DNA of 37,893 bases from a virus. The position numbers were made by a program, and so were the translations under genes. A model generated the notes under the pieces. That model was not told where the DNA came from. It saw only the letters and a program-made list of their open reading frames with translations, and did no database searches. The DNA lies in the IMG/VR virus record IMGVR_UViG_3300008952_000133, positions 1 to 37,893 of that record; one strand, given 5' to 3'. Numbering within the stretch: the stretch's first letter is position 1; the number at the start of each line of letters is the position of its first letter. This document shows, piece by piece, positions 8,312 to 15,896 of the stretch.

Positions 8312-9037
8312 TCAGCAAATAAAGTATTTGTTCGAGCCGTTACAATAAAGCTGAACAGATGCATAGGGTGACTCCAAAACTATCGAATTTTTACCATCGA
8401 TTGTTTCGGCGCCAGACGCTAAAATGGTGATGTTGTTGCTATTGGCAGCACCGCCTTCATCTTTTACAACGTACGTTTGACCATCCAACAGGAGCGATGC
8501 GCTTGGTAGTCTAATATCGACGACATTGTTTGTTGTGTCTACGCCGATATAATAAGTCTTAGTGGAAGCAGTAAGGGTGGCAGCTGTGGATACGCGGGCG
8601 AATTGAAGTCCTCCTGCTACTGCCAGCCTGTCGCTCTCAAACCGCAATCCGAAAGAGCCTGTTAAATTTCCGCTAGCATTTTTAAACTGAACCGAATAAT
8701 TGGGACCAACAGGGTTAGCATTGCTGATTCCGGTTAGCTGGCTTCCATCTCCGTAAAAGTACGAACCGGAGACTGGTGCACTAGCGCTCAACCCTCCAAC
8801 GATCCCCATGAGTGAGCCGTTAAATGTGAGATTCGTCTCACAATTTAAAGCATTGGCGTCTCCACCTACATTTGTAATGATGCCATTGTCAGTGGCGTTC
8901 TGCACGCGGGGGACATTAATGATCGATTGACCATCAGAGGTACTAAGGTTACCCGATAGAATATTCGTGCCGGCATTGAGACCCGGACCAAAATAGCTTG
9001 GGGCGATTACGGTGCCCGTCAGTGAATTATGAGCCAT
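8312..9037 (-). CDS. Short tail-fibre/tip protein, 241 aa
   Basis: It starts M-A-H-N-S-L-T-G-T-V-I-A-P-S-Y-F-G, a diverged version of the N terminus of the neighbouring fibre genes. The middle contains C-E-T-N-L-T-F-N-G-S and G-S-Y-F-Y-G-D-G-S-Q-L-T-G, units also present in the 583-residue protein. The C-terminal part (Y-V-V-K-D-E-G-G-A, then I-D-G-K-N-S-I-V-L-E-S-P-Y, ending V-Q-L-Y-C-N-G-S-N-K-Y-F-I-C) matches the tip module of the 469- and 238-residue proteins. It probably forms part of the adsorption apparatus. The ATG follows a TTAGGAGGC ribosome site. Confidence 0.72.
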   Translation of the reverse strand: MAHNSLTGTVIAPSYFGPGLNAGTNILSGNLSTSDGQSIINVPRVQNATDNGIITNVGGDANALNCETNLTFNGSLMGIVGGLSASAPVSGSYFYGDGSQLTGISNANPVGPNYSVQFKNASGNLTGSFGLRFESDRLAVAGGLQFARVSTAATLTASTKTYYIGVDTTNNVVDIRLPSASLLLDGQTYVVKDEGGAANSNNITILASGAETIDGKNSIVLESPYASVQLYCNGSNKYFIC

Positions 9038-9060
9038 TTACAGGTGCCTCCTAAAACTAA

Positions 9061-9777
9061 TTAGAAGACAAACCAGTTGGTACCATCTGAATACAAGTTA
9101 ATTGCTGGCATTGTGCCGGTTAATTGATAGTAAGAACCGCCCTCAACAAGATCGCCGTAGCCGCTCTTAGAGAGGATCAGCGAACTTGTTCGTGCTGTGA
9201 CTTGATCTTTTACTACCATAACATGACCTTGTTTTGCTCCTTGGGCGCGCGCATCATCTAAAGTAATTGTTGTGTTAGCAGTGGCTGTGACGCCGTATAG
9301 ATAAGCTCTTTTGGTTAGGTTGGCGCCACCATTTAACGTAACGGTGCCGGTTACTTCAAAATAGTTACCCCGAATCGACTTCAAGTAAGTCATGTGATTG
9401 GTAGCAGATGAACTTAGAACAGGAGTAACCGAACTCCAAACTGCCCCAACGGCGCCCGACACAACATTCAAACTACCGGTTCGAAGATGGATATCGTCGG
9501 CACTATTACCAAAGATAGTAGAACCAGAGATGACCTCTGTGTCGATGATCTTATAGGCGCTGGCGGTGATAGCGCCGCTAACAATAAGGGCGCCGGTCAA
9601 TACCAGTGTACTTGTAGTGCCGCCCGGTGTGCCACCGCGAGACGCAGTGAAATACATAAGATTACGCGAACCTGTCATATTCGATCCGCTTGTATGAAAC
9701 TGAATCGACCCTGTGGGTCCGGTAGCTGTTCCACCGGCGCTAGCTGTACAGCTTATATATGCCCATCCGGTAGCCAT
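9061..9777 (-). CDS. Short tail-fibre/tip protein, 238 aa
   Basis: A Ser/Thr/Gly-rich protein starting M-A-T-G-W-A-Y-I-S-C-T-A-S. The central part has collagen-like and beta-repeat fragments (G-P-T-G-S-I-Q-F-H-T-S-G). The C terminus (G-H-V-M-V-V-K-D-Q-V, ending I-N-L-Y-S-D-G-T-N-W-F-V-F) is the same tip module as in the 241- and 469-residue proteins. Its ATG overlaps the last base of the upstream 148-residue gene (TAATG), so the two are probably co-translated. Its role in host recognition is inferred from family style and context. Confidence 0.7.
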   Translation of the reverse strand: MATGWAYISCTASAGGTATGPTGSIQFHTSGSNMTGSRNLMYFTASRGGTPGGTTSTLVLTGALIVSGAITASAYKIIDTEVISGSTIFGNSADDIHLRTGSLNVVSGAVGAVWSSVTPVLSSSATNHMTYLKSIRGNYFEVTGTVTLNGGANLTKRAYLYGVTATANTTITLDDARAQGAKQGHVMVVKDQVTARTSSLILSKSGYGDLVEGGSYYQLTGTMPAINLYSDGTNWFVF

Positions 9778-10223
9778 TATCCGACTCCGGCAGAACCTGA
9801 CCAGTTCGGACCAAGGCGTCCTGCTGTCTTCTTGCGATCAATACATGTGAGACCTGCTACGACGTCGACTGGTCCGTTTGTGCCGGCTGTTGGCGCATAA
9901 ATCCAAATTCCCGACACTTTCATACGAAAAATATCAGACTTTCCATACCCAGTTACGCTTCCGGATTCAGGAACAGTAAAGTAGTTAGAACCAGAGACCC
10001 CCACGGCTGAAAAGCCTACTCTAATCGGCTTAACGCTGCGATTGATTACCTGAAACCATGTGCTAACCATTGGAAATGCCACCTCTGCTGCCGAACCGGC
10101 AGTCTGCGTGCTAGCGAATGGTCGACCGCTTACTTGATATGAGCCGACGTTGTTAAGTCCTACTTCGGGTACCCTGATTGAACCCGATGGATAATATGCT
10201 GATCCTCCGTAACCACGTGCCAT
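9777..10223 (-). CDS. Structural protein of unknown function, 148 aa
   Basis: It starts M-A-R-G-Y-G-G-S-A-Y-Y-P-S-G-S-I-R-V-P. Residues about 35-110 look like a beta-sandwich (V-S-T-W-F-Q-V-I-N-R-S, R-V-G-F-S-A-V-G-V, Y-F-T-V-P-E-S-G-S), similar in style to small phage fibre-attachment or decoration proteins. There is no membrane segment or signal peptide. It opens a transcription unit with its own AT-rich promoter-like element (10246-10263) and is coupled to the 238-residue tip protein. The ATG has TTAGGAGA upstream. No family is recognised with certainty. Confidence 0.65.
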   Translation of the reverse strand: MARGYGGSAYYPSGSIRVPEVGLNNVGSYQVSGRPFASTQTAGSAAEVAFPMVSTWFQVINRSVKPIRVGFSAVGVSGSNYFTVPESGSVTGYGKSDIFRMKVSGIWIYAPTAGTNGPVDVVAGLTCIDRKKTAGRLGPNWSGSAGVG

Positions 10224-10245
10224 TAAAATTCTCCTAATTTAAACA

Positions 10246-10263
10246 TGTTCATTATAAATAGTC
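10246..10263 (-). promoter_or_regulatory. AT-rich late-promoter-like element before the 148-aa gene
   Basis: The minus strand reads GACTATTTATAATGAACA, ending 23 nt before ATG 10223 and overlapping the stop codon of the bS21 gene. It has 16 of 18 bases in common with the element ahead of the scaffold gene (3772-3789). Such long identity between two non-coding sites is the best support for a shared promoter or processing signal. Confidence 0.5.
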
Positions 10264-10507
10264 ACTTATTTCTTCTATTACGCCTTTCTTTTGCTCGCTG
10301 GCGTTTTTGTTCATCGCGAGCTTTCTGCCTTCGGGCTCTCTCACTCTTCTCTCGCTTCGCTACCGAAGGCTTTGTATATTCTTTGCGATTGCGAATCTCT
10401 TCGATAATTCGTGACCGCTTTGTTTTCTTGATAAACTTTCTTATCATTTTCTCATGGTTGCCGCGGCACTCTTTTGATGTTACTTTAAAGTTAGATTTTT
10501 TGCGCAT
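10262..10507 (-). CDS. rpsU-like: Ribosomal protein bS21 homologue
   Basis: An 81-residue, extremely Lys/Arg-rich protein. The core from about residue 18 to 55 (K-M-I-R-K-F-I-K-K-T-K-R-S-R-I-I-E-E, then I-R-N-R-K-E-Y-T-K-P-S) follows the bacterial bS21 pattern (R-R-F-K-R-S-C-E-K-A-G-V-L-A-E-V and R-R-R-E-F-Y-E-K-P). A basic C-terminal helix follows, as in bS21. bS21 sits on the 30S subunit near the anti-Shine-Dalgarno region and helps initiation, and phage-encoded bS21 genes are known in aquatic phages. The likely role is replacing host S21 to favour phage mRNAs (inference). It lies between head and fibre genes, so it may be expressed late. Alternative: an unrelated basic DNA-binding peptide. 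Confidence 0.75.
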   Translation of the reverse strand: MRKKSNFKVTSKECRGNHEKMIRKFIKKTKRSRIIEEIRNRKEYTKPSVAKREKSERARRQKARDEQKRQRAKERRNRRNK

Positions 10508-10514
10508 GATGCTC

Positions 10515-10940
10515 CTACTTCATCGCTTTCCAGACAGCAGAGGCGCCGCCCACTAAAGAACTAATATCAACGCCAGAATCGGCTGGGGCCCCCAAATCAA
10601 CGTTGCCGCCGCCCGGACTACTAGCTTCATACTGGGACATCGGCGCAGTTCCTTCAAACAGATTAACGCCGTTATATGCGTCTTGTCCAATAGCTTCCAT
10701 CATTTTCTTTCGCTGGGCTGCAAGCTGCTTGTTCGTTTCGCGAGTCTTTCGGGCGCGAATCTCTGCCTCTGGCTCCTGCGGTGTCTGGGGTCTTTGGACA
10801 CCTTCAACCACAAGACCTCCTTGCATGCCTTTCGCTACCTCTGCTACTACATTGGACAAAAGTCCTTCTTCTATTAAAAGCTCGTGAATGCACTCTTTGA
10901 CCATAGGCTTCATTAGCTCTTTAAGATCTTTCTTTTTCAT
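10515..10940 (-). CDS. Small tagged protein, possible internal head protein, 141 aa
   Basis: The start is placed at ATG 10940, which follows AGGAATAAA and overlaps the stop of the upstream gene (ATGA). A longer frame starting at 10964 lacks a ribosome site. The N terminus, M-K-K-K-D-L-K-E-L-M-K-P-M-V-K-E then C-I-H-E-L-L-I-E-E-G, is a basic amphipathic helix resembling the M-K-I-T-K-x-Q-L-K tags and contains a possible L-I-E|E protease site. The middle is charged (A-E-I-R-A-R-K-T-R-E-T-N-K-Q-L-A-A-Q-R-K), and the C terminus is Gly/Ser-rich. It is downstream of the 832-residue protein and the prohead protease. Packaging in the head is inferred. Confidence 0.68.
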   Translation of the reverse strand: MKKKDLKELMKPMVKECIHELLIEEGLLSNVVAEVAKGMQGGLVVEGVQRPQTPQEPEAEIRARKTRETNKQLAAQRKKMMEAIGQDAYNGVNLFEGTAPMSQYEASSPGGGNVDLGAPADSGVDISSLVGGASAVWKAMK

Positions 10941-13435
10941 TTTATTCCTGCTAGCGTCTTCCAACGCTCAATTGTTTTGGATTCTTTAAGGGTTTTGCCT
11001 TCTTCGTAACCTACAGCCTGTTTCATAAACGGCTGGGACGATTTTAAACCACCACTTCGTATGCGTTCTTTAGATCTCGCGATGTGGGCAGTACGGCGCT
11101 TAGCGGCATTGGCGGCGGACTTGTCGCGGTCGGCTTGGGTTCGGCGCTGACCCAAATCGACAACTTCGCCTCCCTTTGTCTCGGGAGCCTCTTCTTCCGC
11201 TGCCTTCACTCGAACTTTTTGTAACAGATCGTTTAACAAGCCTCGGGAATGCTTCTTCTGAAAGACTCTCGCCATTCTTTCCACTTTCCCTGCTTCTACC
11301 TTGTCTCGGGTAGCTAAGCGCTCCCAAGCCTTAAGAATTTGAGTCTTCTTGGCGGTAAGGTAGTTGCTGTCAGCAATCTTCCCCACGGCCGATTGGCGAT
11401 CTCTTTCTCTAAGAAGCCTTTCGGGAAGGAACGGTCCAAAAAAGTTTAGGAAGGAATTCAAATCGTCTTCAAACTTCATCTTGGAGCCGCGGACTTGTTT
11501 GCCTCTGTTGACGTTCTTCCAACTTCCTCTTAGTTTGTTGGTGTTAAAGTCGTCTGAAAGGTAGTATACTTTGCCTTCTCCGGGGTCCGCCTCTTCTTCG
11601 GCTTCGCCTTCTGCGTCTTCTGCGCCTTCCTCGCCGGGTTCGCCTTCTGCGTCTTCTGCGCCTTCCTCGCCGGGTTCGCCTTCTGCGCCGGCGGGGGCTA
11701 TATCTTCCGCCCCTTCAGGGGGAGCTTCGCCCGGCGCGGTACCGAGCATTGCGCTGAGATCTCTGAGGGGTTCAATGTACTTATCGCCTAGTTTTTTCAA
11801 CTCTTCCATTCCGGGCTTGTCGGCAACCTTGTCATACAGTTCGAGCGCCTTGTTAACACCCTCTTGTACATCTTCGACCGATGCCTCGATGCCTGCTGCC
11901 TCTAGAGCATTTATGATAGCATCCTTGGCACCTTGGGCGCCGCGGACTTTGTCCATAGCTTTAACTAGAGGTATTAACTTAAGGACCAATGGTCCAAACT
12001 TGCCAGCTTTCGCGGCGATCTTTCCAAAGGGAATGAGGGAAAACAGTGCCAATGCCGCCGATTTCAAATCCCCTTGTGCTATATTAATGAGAGATTCTGC
12101 GATAGACGCCGGTATATTGGCGCCGGGCACCAGTGACAATACGCTAGCCAAACCTTCGACCGCTTTAACAGCGGGCGTGTTTGCTAAATCTTGAACTTTA
12201 TCTATAACACTTTCGTCTTCTCCATCCGTATCGGTGGTGCCCTCTGGGTCGATTGCTGGCTCTTCAACACCGGTACCGATGTCCCAACCGCCTTCGCGCA
12301 ATTGAGTCTTGCAACAATCATAAATGGCTTGTGCAACTTCTTGGTCGGCAAAGATCTTAAAGATGCCAGAAAAGTCAACTGCATGCGACTTAGCCGGCTT
12401 TGAGTCACTTCCCTTAACTTTGCGCCCTTTGCGTGGAGATTTTTCAGGGGTAGTTACGCCGGCGATGTATTCTCGGATAGTGCTGTCTGCATCCATTTGT
12501 TTAATGATGCCGGCACTGACGCTTTGCTTGACCATATAGTCACGCAGTTCTTTATACTTCTCCGGTGCTATTTGATACTCATTCTTTATCGCCGATAAAA
12601 AGTATGCTAGTGTGTAGCCGGGATTGCTGGGCTTTGGCTTGAATTTGATTTTGCTACAGTCGCCGACCACTGCGTCCGGATATTCTTCCACGTCGACGGG
12701 GGTCGGCGCCTGAGTCCCATCTTCTGGCTCTTCCTCTTGACCGGGTGTGCCACCCTGCGGTTGTGGCTGTTGTGGCTCTTGGGGCGCTTGTGGTTCTTGC
12801 TGCTTGGGCTTTGATTTTTTAAACCAGTTGGGAAGGTCGTTCCCTTCTTTGCCGAAGAAGCCGGCACGTGCAAGAATCTTATAGAGGTGGTCTTTGGTCT
12901 TTTGTGTAGTGAGCGCAGCGTTGAATACTTTAGCAAGATTTGGGTATTTATTTACGTCCAACTCGCCGTTGGGACCCAACTTGGGCATCCGGCTAAGAAT
13001 TACAGATGCCTTGTGAATTGATTGTTCCTCGATTGTATAATTATTTCCTTGAGGGTTTGTAATAAGGTCTTCAAGTTCGTTATATAATACATCGCGCTTA
13101 ACTTCTACGTTTAAAATTCGACGGATGTCGTCAATTGCCTTATAAAGAGCAGCTACGTCGTCGGCGTTATAAGTTTCAGGCTCGTTGCCTGCGCCCTCTT
13201 CCTCTCCATCGCCGCCGGCACATTTGTCGCCCGGCTTGCATACCAGATCGCCTGTATATTGATGCTTGTCATAGCTAAGTCCGTGTTTTCCTCCGGTCTT
13301 TCCCCACTTAAGTTTTCCGAAAAACTCATCAAGAGGAACATCTTCTTTGATCTTAGGCTCAACACTCTCGGCTAAAAAGCCTTTCCATGCGTCGCTGCGC
13401 TTTTTAGCGTCTTTAAAACTACTCCAGTCACTCAT
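10937..13435 (-). CDS. Large low-complexity head-cluster protein with hydrophobic pretoxin-like segment
   Basis: The ATG at 13435 is preferred: GAGG lies 9 nt upstream, while the upstream TTG (13441) is only 3 nt from it. The product is 832 residues. It begins M-S-D-W-S-S-F-K-D-A-K-K-R-S-D-A-W-K-G-F, then L-A-E, a tag-like opening ending in a possible L-A-E site. Next come a Gly/Glu region, Pro/Gln repeats (about 225-250), and a hydrophobic helical segment near 430-490 (L-S-L-V-P-G-A-N-I-P-A-S-I-A-E-S and A-L-F-S-L-I-P-F-G-K) resembling linkers seen ahead of toxin domains. Then follow acidic E-G-E-P-G-E-E-G-A-E-D-A repeats and a basic C terminus ending W-K-T-L-A-G-I-K, like the scaffold protein. 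Function unknown; possibly an internal core protein. The start overlaps the protease stop by 8 nt. Confidence 0.75.
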   Translation of the reverse strand: MSDWSSFKDAKKRSDAWKGFLAESVEPKIKEDVPLDEFFGKLKWGKTGGKHGLSYDKHQYTGDLVCKPGDKCAGGDGEEEGAGNEPETYNADDVAALYKAIDDIRRILNVEVKRDVLYNELEDLITNPQGNNYTIEEQSIHKASVILSRMPKLGPNGELDVNKYPNLAKVFNAALTTQKTKDHLYKILARAGFFGKEGNDLPNWFKKSKPKQQEPQAPQEPQQPQPQGGTPGQEEEPEDGTQAPTPVDVEEYPDAVVGDCSKIKFKPKPSNPGYTLAYFLSAIKNEYQIAPEKYKELRDYMVKQSVSAGIIKQMDADSTIREYIAGVTTPEKSPRKGRKVKGSDSKPAKSHAVDFSGIFKIFADQEVAQAIYDCCKTQLREGGWDIGTGVEEPAIDPEGTTDTDGEDESVIDKVQDLANTPAVKAVEGLASVLSLVPGANIPASIAESLINIAQGDLKSAALALFSLIPFGKIAAKAGKFGPLVLKLIPLVKAMDKVRGAQGAKDAIINALEAAGIEASVEDVQEGVNKALELYDKVADKPGMEELKKLGDKYIEPLRDLSAMLGTAPGEAPPEGAEDIAPAGAEGEPGEEGAEDAEGEPGEEGAEDAEGEAEEEADPGEGKVYYLSDDFNTNKLRGSWKNVNRGKQVRGSKMKFEDDLNSFLNFFGPFLPERLLRERDRQSAVGKIADSNYLTAKKTQILKAWERLATRDKVEAGKVERMARVFQKKHSRGLLNDLLQKVRVKAAEEEAPETKGGEVVDLGQRRTQADRDKSAANAAKRRTAHIARSKERIRSGGLKSSQPFMKQAVGYEEGKTLKESKTIERWKTLAGIK
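11605..11689 (-). repeat. 36-bp tandem repeats encoding acidic 12-residue units
   Basis: Two identical 36-bp units (11605-11640, 11641-11676) and a partial third (to about 11689) encode the 12-residue unit E-P-G-E-E-G-A-E-D-A-E-G in the 832-residue protein. The copies are identical at DNA level, so the copy number is probably unstable. They have no spacers and are coding, so this is not a CRISPR array. Confidence 0.9.
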
Positions 13436-14033
13436 CTTCAAGTACCTCGTTTAATAATCTGTTGATGCGGTCCGCTTTGGTGAACACTCTGTTGGTGTAT
13501 CCTTTAGCTTCTTTCATCATAAAGGCGCCGGGCGTGGAAGGTTCAGATACAAAATCAAAGCAGATAAGCTGGAAATCGTCTTCAACAACTGTGTTGCCGG
13601 CGGATTCCGATACAGAACCCATTCCCCGAGACGAAATGCCGATGCTTACGCCGGCTTTCACTAGGGAATTTAAGACCTGACCGGACGGAGTATCGAGCAC
13701 TTTGGCTTTGCCCATCACATTTTTGCCGTCCCACCAAACTTTGGTCATCATGTGGGACGCGTTCTTAAGGTTGATCACAGAGTCGTCAGGGTGGTCCAAC
13801 TCTCCCAAAGCTCGGCGCTCGCTAACTAATTTTTCATAGTTCTTTATCTCGCGCATGAGGACCTTGTGAGGATAAACTCGACCGTTGCCGTTAACTGTGT
13901 CTGCTTTCTGAATAATTCCAGTAAGGTACATGCCGCCATCAGCGACATATGCCTTCTCTTCTTCAGTCAGCAAGTCTTGACAAATGCCGCCTTCGCAGAG
14001 TTCATAATATTCTCTAAGTAACTTCTGACCCAC
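13428..14033 (-). CDS. gp21: Prohead maturation protease, T4 gp21-like
   Basis: A serine protease of the T4 prohead (herpes-assemblin-like) type, which cleaves capsid, scaffold and internal proteins after [LI]-x-E. Family features seen: Y-L-T-G-I-I-Q-K-A-D-T-V-N-G-N-G-R-V-Y-P matching T4 gp21 Y-I-E-G-I-F, then A-L-G-E-L-D-H-P (catalytic His), V-W-W-D-G-K, and G-I-S-S-R-G-M-G-S (catalytic Ser). I prefer GTG at 14033 because AAAGGA lies 8 nt upstream; an in-frame TTG at 14054 has no ribosome site. The product is then 201 residues, similar to T4 gp21 (212). It lies between portal and scaffold genes as in T4. Confidence 0.92.
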   Translation of the reverse strand: MGQKLLREYYELCEGGICQDLLTEEEKAYVADGGMYLTGIIQKADTVNGNGRVYPHKVLMREIKNYEKLVSERRALGELDHPDDSVINLKNASHMMTKVWWDGKNVMGKAKVLDTPSGQVLNSLVKAGVSIGISSRGMGSVSESAGNTVVEDDFQLICFDFVSEPSTPGAFMMKEAKGYTNRVFTKADRINRLLNEVLEDE

Positions 14034-14078
14034 AGTTAGGATCCTTTGCAGCAACGCCTAACGGGCTGCAGCATCCAT

Positions 14079-14402
14079 TTATTTGTCCAAGTATTTGTGT
14101 TCATGTTTAACTCCGTTGTCTCCAAAGACCATGTTTAATATATAGGATGTTCCCGAAGATAACCATCCAAGAAGGAAGAAATTGAATACGGAAACGTCAA
14201 AACTAAATAGTTCTGTGTATGGGGAAAGCAGCATCAAAAGCCATCCGACGTGAAATCCCATGCACATAGGGCAGTGAAATACCTTGCCATAGCCGCCGGC
14301 GGCGTCCTTTGGGGGGCGTAATTTTTGTAAAGCGGGTAGATCGCTATATACTAAAATTTGAGTGAGCCCGTAGGCACACAAGACAAATGTCAATAATTCC
14401 AT
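14079..14402 (-). CDS. Small multi-pass membrane protein (DUF1360-like)
   Basis: A 107-residue protein with two or three hydrophobic segments (about 2-18, 50-60, 72-95). Between the first and second lies a cysteine-containing motif H-C-P-M-C-M-G-F-H-V-G-W, resembling the C-P-x-C-x-G-F/W-x-x-G signature of DUF1360 small membrane proteins of bacilli and phages. The molecular function of that family is unknown. It sits between the 309-residue tagged protein and the protease gene, within the head operon, with short gaps. Its position suggests a role in assembly at the membrane or in infection, but this is only inference. Confidence 0.65.
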   Translation of the reverse strand: MELLTFVLCAYGLTQILVYSDLPALQKLRPPKDAAGGYGKVFHCPMCMGFHVGWLLMLLSPYTELFSFDVSVFNFFLLGWLSSGTSYILNMVFGDNGVKHEHKYLDK

Positions 14403-14417
14403 TTTGTTTCCTAATGT

Positions 14418-15347
14418 TTAAGTTGTAGCAGCAGTGTACTTGCTAAGGTTTATCTTTTTTCCACCGCCCGTGTAGCGCGAGAATCTCGATAAAGAAGTGC
14501 CGAGGGCTTTGATAACCAACTGGACGCCGCCGACTGCAGAGACTGCTGCATCCCACCATCCCTTGACGCCCGTAGATACTGAAATGAGTTTTTCTACCAT
14601 TCCAACAAACTGAGTCTTTAAAACATTTAAAAAGGTGCTGTTGACTGCGGCTTTGAGCCAAGTCTTAAACTGTTCTGCCATTCCTTCACTCTCATCCGAT
14701 TCAAGCTTTTTACTCCACGTTCTATAGCCTTCTATAAAATCTTTAACCTTTTCCCATATCCACGTAAACCCTATGGATAATCCAGCAGTGGCGATTGCCT
14801 TCTTCCATCCTGACAGGGATTTAACCGACTCGATTACTTTATTTATAGTGTCTAAGGCTCTTTGTGCGATAGAAGCAAAGTTGGGCATATCCCACGTCGG
14901 CAATCTTTGTATTAAATCTTCCAATATGGGCTTTAGACCGGTGCGCCACTTGTGTCTTAAATTTACTTTCCATATGGCGCCCGTGAAATTGGGAATTAGA
15001 TCTGGGTTTGTTGCAACTCGATACAGTTGTTTTACGATAGCCCAACCTTCTTTGCCAAACTTTTTAATCCCCTCGGCAGCGTCGATAAACTTGCCGGCAA
15101 CTTTTCCGGCGGCGTCCTTAACCGTTTGGACCGCGTCATCCCAAAAGGATTCAAACAACATTTGCTCATGCAGAATTTGTTTTTTAAGTTCTTCGCTTAG
15201 AGGGGCAATATTGCCCGACTCAGTAAGAGGGAGTACGATCCCAAGTACGCCCGCAATATATGCTGTGTCTTCAAAAAGCGTTTGGTTCTTATACTCTTGG
15301 AGGAGGTAACCTCGCCACCCATTCATAATTAAATGCATTTCTGACAT
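14418..15347 (-). CDS. Possible internal head protein with W-R-x-x-x-x-x-E tag, 309 aa
   Basis: The ATG at 15347 follows TAGGAGAGAG. The N terminus (M-N-G-W-R-G-Y-L-L-Q-E from residue 8) resembles the M-E-N-W-R-K-F-V-N-E tags at 26666 and 24480, and its L-L-Q-E is a possible gp21-type site. The body is helical with amphipathic stretches (V-K-D-A-A-G-K-V-A-G-K-F-I-D-A-A). Hydrophobic parts near 195-215 (A-I-A-T-A-G-L-S-I-G-F-T-W-I-W) and 275-295 (A-A-V-S-A-V-G-G-V-Q-L-V-I-K-A-L) could insert in membranes. The C terminus is basic. The protein may be packaged and ejected (inference). No family recognised. Confidence 0.68.
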   Translation of the reverse strand: MSEMHLIMNGWRGYLLQEYKNQTLFEDTAYIAGVLGIVLPLTESGNIAPLSEELKKQILHEQMLFESFWDDAVQTVKDAAGKVAGKFIDAAEGIKKFGKEGWAIVKQLYRVATNPDLIPNFTGAIWKVNLRHKWRTGLKPILEDLIQRLPTWDMPNFASIAQRALDTINKVIESVKSLSGWKKAIATAGLSIGFTWIWEKVKDFIEGYRTWSKKLESDESEGMAEQFKTWLKAAVNSTFLNVLKTQFVGMVEKLISVSTGVKGWWDAAVSAVGGVQLVIKALGTSLSRFSRYTGGGKKINLSKYTAATT

Positions 15348-15356
15348 TGCTCTCTC

Positions 15357-15896
15357 CTAGATTGTATATAGATAGTTTAAGGAATAGGGATCTCGGGTAA
15401 AGCCGGGTCGAATCGAGCCCTTCTCAGTTGATTGAGGTACCTCGCCTAACTCGGTGGAGTCTGTGTTGTCTGGGTGCGTCAGTTCGTCGTCCGTCATCGA
15501 GACAATCGCTTCTGTGGCTTCAAAGTACGGACGTTCTTCGTTAATAAAGTTCGAGATATTGATAAGTGTGAACTTAGCCGCATTCAGGCTCTCTTTAAAC
15601 GGCTCTTCCATTGTCGCCTCAAACGAGCCGTAAAAGGCTCCGGCTTGAATTGACTCTGGGATCACTAGTCCCTTTTTGCGCAAGTGGGCAAATAGACGAT
15701 TTTGTGCACCATATACCATATCATTCATCGTCTCTTTGGGAAATGCTACAATTTTATTTTTAGAGGGAGACAACACAATGTCGATATCTCCATGATCAAA
15801 AATCATGAGATCTCCGTTGAGACTCTTTCGCAAATCCATTTCCAATCGGACGACTGCCGACTGGTGTCCTCTTCCGATCTTAATCGTCAGCGCCAT
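15357..15896 (-). CDS. Conserved-looking head-cluster protein, unknown function, 179 aa
   Basis: It starts M-A-L-T-I-K-I-G-R-G-H-Q-S-A-V-V-R-L-E-M at an ATG with GGGGAGAT upstream, overlapping the end of the upstream gene by 17 nt. The N-terminal half looks alpha/beta (L-M-I-F-D-H-G-D-I-D-I-V-L, K-I-V-A-F-P-K-E). The C-terminal half is acidic with a Thr/Asp-rich tail. There are no membrane segments or tags. It occupies the place of T4 genes 67/68 between portal and protease, but it does not look like those small core proteins. I do not assign a function. A role in head assembly is suggested by position alone. Confidence 0.72.
   Translation of the reverse strand: MALTIKIGRGHQSAVVRLEMDLRKSLNGDLMIFDHGDIDIVLSPSKNKIVAFPKETMNDMVYGAQNRLFAHLRKKGLVIPESIQAGAFYGSFEATMEEPFKESLNAAKFTLINISNFINEERPYFEATEAIVSMTDDELTHPDNTDSTELGEVPQSTEKGSIRPGFTRDPYSLNYLYTI

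Noticed and set aside
11605-11689. CRISPR-like direct repeats
   Set aside because: The units are contiguous without spacers and encode an acidic repeat in frame.
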